Positions 57,366 to 64,000 of a stretch of DNA of 64,000 nt are shown piece after piece. The DNA comes from Palaemon carinicauda. Its lineage: Eukaryota; Arthropoda; Malacostraca; Decapoda; Palaemonidae. The notes below the pieces were generated by a model that ran no database searches, had not been told where the DNA came from, and saw nothing but the letters and a program-made list of their open reading frames with translations. The stretch covers positions 104,881,708-104,945,707 of the forward strand of contig NC_090746.1 of assembly GCF_036898095.1 (NCBI RefSeq). The letters run 5' to 3'. The position numbers and the translations under genes were made by a program. Each line of letters begins with the position of its first letter. The first letter of the stretch is position 1.

Positions 57366-57850
57366 CTTCCTGGAAGACGGATGGACTGGGATCTGGAAAT
57401 ATGCGTCCTTCAGGTCCAGTGTACACATGAAGTCTTGCGGTCTCACTGCAAGTCTGACCGTGTCTGCCGTCTCCATGCTGAACGGAGTCTGTCTGACAAA
57501 CCCGTTCAGAGTCGAGAGGTTGATGACTGGTCTCCAGCCTCCAGACGCCTTCTTTACAAGAAAGAGTCGACTGTAGAAGCCTGGGGGCCCGTCTGCCACC
57601 TCTTGGAGAGCGTCCTTCTTCAACATGGTCTCGACTTCTGCCTGGAGGGCTTGCCCCCTTACCGATCCCATGGTCAGGGAGCTCAATGACACTGGCCTCG
57701 CTGTCAGGGGAGGTAGAGAGGATGTGAACGGGACGCGATAACCCTGAGCGATTACGGAAATCATCCAGGTATCTGCCCCGAGTTGCTGCCACCTTGTCGC
57801 GCAACTTTGTAGGCATCCCCCCACTGGTGGACATGCAGGGGGACAGCCAA
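57366..57850 (-). pseudogene. Element C reverse transcriptase, N-terminal part
   Basis: Open within 57875-57297. It reads SVIAQGYRVPFTSSLPPL, then GQALQAEVETMLKKDALQEV, GFYSRLFLVKKASGGWRPVI with NLSTLNGFV, and MCTLDLKDAYFQIPVHPSSR with the first catalytic Asp, then KY at the insertion. The last residues of the open frame are read from the inserted element and do not belong to the RT. It is the upstream half of the RT continued at 54480. Confidence 0.88.
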
Positions 57851-57852
57851 TC

Positions 57853-60800
57853 CTAGCTTTTACAGCCACGGCCACTCCCTCTAGGATTTTTACCTCCCCT
57901 GGAGGACTTCCTGCCCTTCCTGTCCTTAACGGGAAAGGGCTTAGACACCTCTGGCTTCGCTGCTATAGTCTCTTTCGTATTCTTAGCTGGACGGGGCTGT
58001 TGAGTCACTTGAGGTTTGTAGGGCCTAGATGTCAGGGCCCTGTGGAGGAGGGAGTCTTGGTTGGACTTCCTCCACCGTTCAGCGGCTAGCTCCCCGTCCT
58101 TAGGCTCAAACAGACTCTTACCGAGCACGGAAGAGTGTCTGAGCCTGCTAACATCCGAACTGGGGACTTTCTGGTGGAACCTCTTGGCAACTGCGTCTCG
58201 ACGTTTCAGGATCGTATTGGCCCACAAGCTCGAGACTTGGTGGGCCAGAAACTCGATGGTCCGCGTGCCAGAGTAAGAATGTCTCCAGTGCCTTCATGGT
58301 GCTTTCTTTGGACAGGTCCTCAGAACGCACCAGGATGCCCAGAGACCCCAGCCAGAAATCAAGCCACGAAGTTTCCTGCATGGCACACTTCGCCACCTTC
58401 TCCTGGCTTAGGATCTCAGTGGCAGAATACGAAACCTGCCGGTTGGAAAGTCTCTCGAGAGGGACTCCTCCAGTGAGTTCTACAGAATGGTGAATGCTCT
58501 AAGATCTCAAAGTACCTCCTCTGGTGGACTCGAGGAGGAGGGAGGAGCTTGTTACCGGCGCTGGATCTGTTGGAGGAGGCAAGCTCGGAGAGCTGGCCTT
58601 CGACCTTGTGACCAGGGCAAGGCTGCACTGGCCCTAGAGGGCTTCTGGGTGCCATAGACTAGGTCCAAACCGTGTCCTTTCCCTCACGAGGAGGAATCTC
58701 AGGGTCCGGAAACCCGTTGAGATTTCTCATGAGGGTCAGAACTTGCCAGAACGCATGTTCTGACTCTTGATGCTCTCCTCCCGAAGGGGTAGCAGCAAAA
58801 TCTCCAGTCCCCAGTGGCTCTTCCTGGGGGACACGTGGACATTCTCCGAAGGTCTAGCTGGTTCCTGTCTTATCCTTGTAGAAGACTTCGGCAAAGTCTT
58901 TGAGTCCTTCGGCTCCCTCCTGGGAGGGATGCAGGACTCTAGCAACGATGGATGCAGGCTCTTCTCCAACCTGGCGTGAGGAGACTTCCCAGGGAGAGTC
59001 GGAGTTTCCCCCATTGCTGCGATGTGGGAACGGACCGGCTCATCCGACTCCCCTGAGGATGGGAAATCCTCATTCGCAGGGGAGGGAGAGAAAGTCTGGG
59101 GAAGAGAAGGAGCCTTGCGCAAGGATTTCCGAGGAGACAGCTTAGCCCTCGGAGAAGCCACCACGGAGAGGACTCCTCTCTTCCTCTTCAGGGGAGACGA
59201 GGTAGCCACTGCTTTGTGACCTAGTTCAGAGAACACAGGCTTAAAAGCCTGCATGAAAGCTCTGACTATGGTGCTAAACCAGGGCTCTTGGCTGACAGTC
59301 CCGCTGTCATACACTCCCTCTGGAGGGAAGGGGATCGAACGATCCCTAGGAGTCGACAAACGAGGGTTCGCCTGAGCTGAGAGTCCTTAGACCAGTCCGA
59401 AAACCTCCCCTCCTCCGGCGAGTGCGCTGTTCTGCGCTTGCGAGGAGGGGGGGGAGGAACGAGAAGAAGATCTGTCCGCCTGAAGCCCCATGAAGTCGTG
59501 TGCGGGATCGCACTGGCGATCGCGGCGTGAATCGCGCTGGTAGTCGCACGATGAGCCCTGCCCTGGATCGCTCGCGGCAGGAACGTGTGGTACAGGAACT
59601 TCGCGAGTGCGCGTGTGACCGAGCGCGAGGGCATGGGCACGTGAGGGCGAGGGCGCGCACAGGTGACAGCGATGGTGTGCGGCGCGCAGGAGCTGGAATG
59701 TGGGGCGGTGTAGAAGGCAGGATAGGAGCTGGAGCATGAGCAACCTCCTGCTCGCGTGTGCGCTTGCGCGCAGGAACCTACTGGTGACCCCGTGCAGGCG
59801 AAATTATGGGGCGCGCGTGCGCTGGAGAAATATTCCTGGCGCGTGGGCGTGGAGCGCGTGAGTCAGGAAGCACGAGGCAAGGGCGCGATTGCGCAAAGGT
59901 GCGCTGGCGCGCAGGAGAACGATGCGCAGGTAGAGCAGGAATTGCCCTATGAGGTGAATGAGGGCGCGCTGGGCGCACGGGATCGTGGGCGCGCATGGCT
60001 CGCATCAGGATGCGGGCGCAAAGGCATGCGCTACTGTGATGGGCGCGCAACTGGAATCGGGCGCACTGGTGCGCGCTGCTGCGATGGGAGTGCAGGGTGC
60101 GCAACAGGATTCGGGCGCACAGGGGTGCGCAGTTTAGAAAAAGGAGGCAGGGGTACCTGAGAGTGCCCGTGCGCTAACTTAGGTACCTCCTGCACTGCGC
60201 GCTGGACTGTAGGAGAGCGCTGGCGGGTTGGTGAGCGCTTGCACGCTGTGTCAGGAACTACGGCAATGCGCTTAACTCCAGAAGGGCGCCGAGGCCCTGG
60301 AGAGCGCTGACGAAGAGGGAGCGCTTAGGCGCTGTAGCAGAAACTGCAGGAGGGTGCTGGTGCGCAGGAGAGCGCTGGCGCGCTAAAACAGCTTGGTCAT
60401 ATCAAACAGAGCTTCCTTGGAGGGCAAACCCTGAAGCCCCAAGGAAGACCAAAGCTGCAACAAATCACGGTTAGGTACAGGGAAATCAATATCCTCCTCC
60501 GAGGGAGGAGGGGCAGCTGCCTCGCTATGGGAGGCAACTACCTCTCCCGCACCCCGGGATCGGTCAACAGAACAACGGTCTACGCTCCCTTCGACGGTCT
60601 CTCGTTAGAGACCGATCGAGTGGGAGCTATGGAGGAGGTTGGGGCAACAGAAGAAGAGGCCTTGGGATTTTCTCTCTTCAAAGAAGCCTCGGAAGGAGAA
60701 ATATCCCTTTTGGACTTCTTCCGGCGCCGAGCAAACCTCTCCCACTGGGAGGTAGACCACTCCCTACACTCACCGCATACATTACCCTTTTCACACCGTT

Positions 60801-60897
60801 GGTCCCTACAATGAGGACACAAGGTGTGAGGATCCGTGTCTACTGCCGACATAAAGGTCCCACAAGGTCGGTCAGGTAAACCAGGACACGTACGCAT
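57853..60897 (-). pseudogene. Element C ORF1 (gag-like), broken
   Basis: Putative gag. The start at 60897 begins MRTCPGLPDRPCGTFMSAVD, followed by DPHTLCPHCRDQRCEKGNVC and GEC, a Cys-rich module matching that of element B. The first frame stays open to 60580; others are 59359-58736 (Ser/Pro-rich), 58655-58416, 58396-58148 and 58227-57853. The middle (59500-60390) is GC-rich and repetitive. The end is basic (RKSSRGGKNPRGSGRGCKS), as expected for a nucleic-acid-binding tail. Frames change several times, so it is not translatable as one protein. Confidence 0.7.
59500..60390 (-). repeat. GC-rich degenerate repeat inside element C ORF1
   Basis: Words such as GGCGCGC, GCGCACTGG, GGGCGCACAGGGGTGCGC and GAGAGCGCTGGCG recur at irregular spacing of roughly 15-30 bases. 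This is the most GC-rich and CpG-rich stretch of the window. Frames on both strands are partly open and Arg/Ala-rich. It occupies the same place in ORF1 as the RDVERPxK repeats of element B. Confidence 0.7.
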
Positions 60898-60930
60898 GAC
60901 ACTAGAGGCCAACTTCACACACTCTGAGAA

Positions 60931-61115
60931 ATGAATGAATGAATGATTTAAAGTTTTCAGGCATCCTGACATCTAAGGTCATTGACGCCGGTAGCATTTA
61001 ACTTATGTATACAAAAATAAAAAATGAATGAATGAATGATTTAAAGTTTTCAGGCATCCTGACATCTAAGGTCATTGACGCCGGTAACATTTAATTTATG
61101 TATACAAAAATAAAA
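60931..61115. repeat. 93-bp tandem pair at the 3' end of the non-LTR element
   Basis: A block starting ATGAATGAATGAATGATTTA and containing CAGGCATCCTGACATCTAAG and TATGTATACAAAAATAAAAA is present twice (60931 and 61024) with two or three differences. On minus this forms the 3' untranslated end, finishing in an (ATTC)n-like tail. Confidence 0.9.
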
Positions 61116-61180
61116 AATGAAATAAAATAAAAAATTAAAGAGTATTCAGTTAAAATAATAAAAATTGAATGTCATAAAAG

Positions 61181-61904
61181 TTAAATATTTTTCAGAAGAC
61201 CTGCTTCTGAAATAAATCTAAAAATGCCACTTGCATGGTAGGACACATCATTTCCAAGAATCTTGGCAAGGATGAACCTGCCACCCTCACCTCGAGCCTC
61301 AAACAAATATCTATTCCGCAAGTTGTTATAATTGGGGCATTCGGTCAACAAATGCCTTACTGTTAGAGGTACTAAACAGTTGTCACAATACGGTTGGTGT
61401 TGGCCCTTCAGCAGAAACTCATGTGTCAACCGAGTGTGATCAATACGGAGACGACAAAGACACTTCTCCCATTTTCGGGGCATCATATTATACCTCCAAG
61501 GAGATATGTCATTTGTTACTTCCCTCATTTTATTGCCATCTTGACTATCCCATTGCTGTTGCCATTTATTGCAAACCAATTTCTTGATGTCAGGTAAGAA
61601 ATCATTACAGGGAATGGGATACCTTCTTGGCAGCAACTCGGATGCAGCCTCCTTAGCCAGTGAATCTGCCTTCTCATTCCCGGACACACCTACATGTGCT
61701 GGAACCCAACAGAATTGAACTGTTATACCTCTCCGTCCAATAATGAAAAGCCATTCTAAAATCTTTAAAACTAGAAGGTTATTAGAATTAAAAACTTCCA
61801 TAGCTTGAAGGACACTCCTTGCATCATTAAAAATTGTAAAATTACCCTCCTTCTCCAACGCTATTTTCTCAATAGCGGTTAATATGCCATACAGTTCGGC
61901 AGTA
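61181..61904 (-). pseudogene. RNase H and C-terminal domain of the non-LTR element, N-terminally truncated
   Basis: Type I RNase H fragment: TAELYGILTAIEKIALE (Glu), TIFNDARSVLQAMEVF (Asp) and FCWVPAHVGVSGNEKADSLA (His region and last Asp). It is followed by CLCRLRIDHTRLTHEFLL, a C-x-x-C pair (YCDNCLVPLTVRHLLTEC) and FRFISEAGLLKNI-stop. The first catalytic Asp of the domain is missing because element E is inserted just before Thr-Ala-Glu. The frame extending to 62068 reads from the inserted element end, so its first residues are not part of this protein. Confidence 0.85.
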
Positions 61905-62628
61905 AATATGATATTTTGATTATAAAATAAATTTTTGAATATACTTACCCGGTGAATATATAATAGCTGACGTCTCGGACGGCTCGACAGATTCCAAAAA
62001 CTCGCGAGCGATCGCCGTGAAGGTTGCGGGTGTGACCACCAGCGCCGACTATCGGCCAGATACCGCATATACTTGTCAAGTTCTCCAGTTCTTCTCAGTC
62101 CGCTGGGTCTCTATCGGGGAGGAAGGGAGGGCCTTTAATTTATATATTCACCGGGTAAGTATATTCAAAAATTTATTTTATAATCAAAATATCATTTTTA
62201 AATATTAAACTTAGCCGGTGAATATATAATAGCTGATTCACACCCATGGTGGTGGGTAGAGACTAGTATTAATGCAATAAAGGCGTATATGCTCATGAGT
62301 TTTTGACAATTGTATCATAAAAAAACCCACTTAAATATAGGTACCTGGTAAGGAAGCTGACTCTTGACGATTACTCTGCCTTATTAGTCCGCTTTCCTCA
62401 CGAAGCCCAGCCATCCTCTCAGGATGCTGAAAGACTCCCAGGAGCTGTTATATCCAGGGCGACCACCCATACAACAGGACCTCATCAATACCCTTAATCT
62501 GGGCGCTCTCAAGAAACGACATTTGACCACCCGCCAAATCAAAAAGGATGCGAAAGACTTCCTAGTCTTCCGTACAACCCAAGACAAGATTAAAAACATT
62601 TCAAGAGAAGATTAAAAGGATATTGGGA

Positions 62629-63933
62629 TTAAGGGAAAGTAGTGGTAGAACCCTCACCCACTACTGCACTCGCTGCAACGAATGGACCCAGGGTGTAGCA
62701 GTCCTCATAAAGAGTCTGGACGTCTTTTAAGTAAAATGAAGCGAACACCGACTTGCTCCTCCAAAAGGTCGCGTCCATAATACTTCGCAGAGACCTGATT
62801 TGCTTAAAAGCCACCGAAGTTTCTATCACTCTCACTTCGTTCGTCTTGACCTTAAGCAAACAACGATCTTTCTCACTTAAATGAGAATGTGCCTCCCGGA
62901 TTAAAAATCTAATAAAGTACGATAAAGCATTTTTAGACATGGGCAATGAGGGCTTCTTAAAGGAGCACCATAAGGCCTCAGAACCACCTCGTAATGGTTT
63001 AGTACGAGCCAAATAAAACTTAAGAGCTCTAACTGGGCACAGTACTCTTTCAACCTCGTTGCCTACGATTTCTGACAGGCAAGGTATATCAAAAGATTTA
63101 GGCCAAGGACGAGAAGGCAGTTCATTCTTGGCCAAAAAACCAAGTTGAAGCGAATATGTGGCTTTATCTGTAGAGAAGCCGATGTTCTTACTAAAGGCAT
63201 GGATCTCACTGACCCTTTTAGCCAAAACCAAGCACACCAAAAAAAGCGTCTTGAGGGTGAGATCCTTCAGGGAGGCTGAATGCAATGGCTCAAACCTGTC
63301 GGACATTAGGAACCTTAGGACCACGTCTAAGTTCCAAGCAGGAGTTGACATACGACGCTCCTTAGAGGTCTCGAAGGACTTAAGGAGATCTTGGAGATCT
63401 TTATTATTTGACAGATCCAAGCCTCTATGTCTGAACACAGAAGCCAACATGCTCCTGTAGCCCTTAATAGTGGGAGCAGAGAGGGAGCGAACATTTCTCA
63501 GAGGCAGGAGAAAATCTGTAATTTGGGCTACAGAGGTACTGGAAGAGGAAATAGAGGATGACTTGCTCCACTCTCTAAAGACCTCCCACTTCGACTGGTA
63601 GACCTTGATAGTAGATGATCTCCTAGCCCTCGCGATCGCTCTGGCTGCCTCCTTCAAAAATCCTCGAGCTCTTGAGAGTCTTTCGATAGTCTGAAGGCAG
63701 TCAGACGAAGCGCGGGGAGGCTTTGATGAAGACTCCTTACGTGGGGCTGCCGTAAGAGATCCATCCTTAAAGGTAGACTCCTTGGAACGTCTACCAGCCA
63801 TTGAAGTACCTCTGTGAACCACTCTCGCGGGCCAGAGGGGAGCAACCAACGTCAACCTTGTCCCTTCGTGAGAGGCGAACTTTTGCAGAACCCTGTTGAT
63901 GATCTTGAACGGCGGGAATGCGTAAGCGTCCAT
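62629..63933 (-). CDS. Element E tyrosine recombinase, long open frame fused to RNase H tail, catalytic His lost
   Basis: 434 open codons. The first about 38 residues (DAYAFPPFKIINRVLQKF, LTLVAPLWPAR) are the end of the RNase H frame; then comes VVHRGTSMAGRRS, the recombinase start region. A 2-base loss near 63821, relative to element D, joins the two frames. The recombinase shows GFLKEAARAIARARRSST, VYQSKWEVFREWSKS, the box I Arg (LAKRVSEIHAF) and Tyr in VFASFYLKDV. The box II motif is TNEVRVIETS where B has THEVRAVATS, so the catalytic His is Asn. The frame is open but the enzyme is probably inactive. Confidence 0.85.
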   Translation of the reverse strand: MDAYAFPPFKIINRVLQKFASHEGTRLTLVAPLWPARVVHRGTSMAGRRSKESTFKDGSLTAAPRKESSSKPPRASSDCLQTIERLSRARGFLKEAARAIARARRSSTIKVYQSKWEVFREWSKSSSISSSSTSVAQITDFLLPLRNVRSLSAPTIKGYRSMLASVFRHRGLDLSNNKDLQDLLKSFETSKERRMSTPAWNLDVVLRFLMSDRFEPLHSASLKDLTLKTLFLVCLVLAKRVSEIHAFSKNIGFSTDKATYSLQLGFLAKNELPSRPWPKSFDIPCLSEIVGNEVERVLCPVRALKFYLARTKPLRGGSEALWCSFKKPSLPMSKNALSYFIRFLIREAHSHLSEKDRCLLKVKTNEVRVIETSVAFKQIRSLRSIMDATFWRSKSVFASFYLKDVQTLYEDCYTLGPFVAASAVVGEGSTTTFP

Positions 63934-64000
63934 GTGAGACCAGTCCAGCAGAAAGGCATCTATGTGGGCCGCCTCTGGATCTGGGACTGGAGAGCAATAG
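63850..64000 (-). pseudogene. Element E RNase H C-terminal tail (enters from the right edge)
   Basis: The last part of the RNase H frame, seen in two frames at the window edge: the LSSPRSRGGPHR-type frame and the correct frame with CSPVPDPEAAHIDAFLLDWS then DAYAFPPFKIINRVLQKF. It is homologous to 45720-45860 of element D (CSPIPDPAAVHIDAFLLDWS). The catalytic part lies outside the window. Confidence 0.75.

Larger units (their letters stand above)
51256..60930 (-). mobile_element. DIRS-like retrotransposon C (second family), 3' end intact, 5' end truncated
   Basis: A different DIRS-like family from A, B, D and E, coded on minus: ORF1 (60897-57853), RT N-terminal part (57850-57366), pogo-like insertion (54483-57363), RT C-terminal part and RNase H (54480-52844), recombinase (53080-52100). 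The recombinase-side end has the same plan as the other family: outer copy 51256-51312 (ACTATACAAACCTTAGCTAT), inverted copy 51521-51583, then a direct copy 51584-51622 (AAATACAAACCACGCTAT). The ORF1-side terminal repeat is missing because a non-LTR element begins at 60931. Confidence 0.88.
60931..61904 (-). mobile_element. Non-LTR retrotransposon 3' end with RNase H domain (5' cut by element E)
   Basis: The fragment runs from the (ATTCATTC) tail at 60931 to the junction with element E at about 61904. It contains only the C-terminal RNase H coding part and the 3' UTR with the 93-bp duplication. The domain order (RNase H then a Cys/His C-terminal motif) fits Jockey-group or related clades with an RNase H; I cannot name the clade more closely. 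Confidence 0.8.
61905..64000 (-). mobile_element. DIRS-like element E, recombinase-side half (continues beyond window)
   Basis: It starts within the RNase H coding sequence of the older non-LTR element. The terminal plan is that of A and D: outer copy 61905-61965 with ACTTACCCGGTGAATATATA, inverted copy 62137-62200 with TATTCACCGGGTAAGTATAT, and direct copy 62205-62235 with AACTTAGCCGGTGAATATAT. The recombinase follows on minus from 62629. Sequence identity with A and D is high in coding parts, but the loop sequence differs (GACGTCTCGGACGG), so E is a subfamily. Confidence 0.88.

Noticed and set aside
59500..60160. Plus-strand frames of 79 and 134 codons in the GC-rich region
   Set aside because: GC-rich DNA has few stops. 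They lie antisense to ORF1 of element C and have low-complexity Arg/Ala/Gly composition.

Overview
This is intron-poor, AT-rich animal DNA made almost entirely of repeats. I recognise no host protein-coding gene, no rRNA or tRNA gene and no CRISPR array. Long (GA)n/(CT)n tracts, several families of DIRS-like tyrosine-recombinase retrotransposons, CR1/L2-like and RTE-like LINE fragments and a non-LTR RNase H relic suggest an arthropod, most likely a decapod crustacean. That assignment is inference from repeat style, not from a marker gene.

Layout. (1) Positions 761-25825 and 26651-42180 are reverse complements of each other. They form a giant imperfect inverted repeat around a placeholder gap of exactly 500 N (25826-26325). 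The arms differ by roughly 6% where I counted by hand. The left arm is longer mainly because it carries an 8.7-kb DIRS-like element (B, 16024-24694) whose empty site lies in the right arm near 27790, and because its 29-bp minisatellite is twice as long. Each arm holds a 27-bp minisatellite open in several frames, a 29-bp minisatellite, a nested 0.7-kb palindrome, an older inverted duplication and an RTE-like RT relic. (2) Positions 1-760 are the recombinase-side terminus of DIRS element A, inserted in the left-arm RTE relic. (3) Positions 42181-43760 hold the rest of the RTE relic, a large (AT)n tract and AT-rich DNA. (4) Positions 43761-50180 are DIRS element D, which has lost its RT. (5) Positions 51256-60930 are DIRS element C, from a different family; its RT is split by a TA-flanked, pogo-like DNA element (54483-57363) that itself carries a CR1-like fragment. 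(6) A non-LTR retrotransposon 3' end (60931-61904) truncates C and is itself truncated by DIRS element E (61905 to the window end).

The DIRS elements B, C, D and E are coded on the minus strand in the order ORF1 (gag-like), RT, RNase H, tyrosine recombinase. Where both are seen, their ends are inverted repeats with an extra hairpin on the recombinase side. Elements B, C and D are broken by nonsense codons, frameshifts, deletions or insertions; E has lost the recombinase histidine. The main question is whether the giant palindrome is real DNA or two diverged haplotype contigs scaffolded head to head; the sequence alone cannot settle it.
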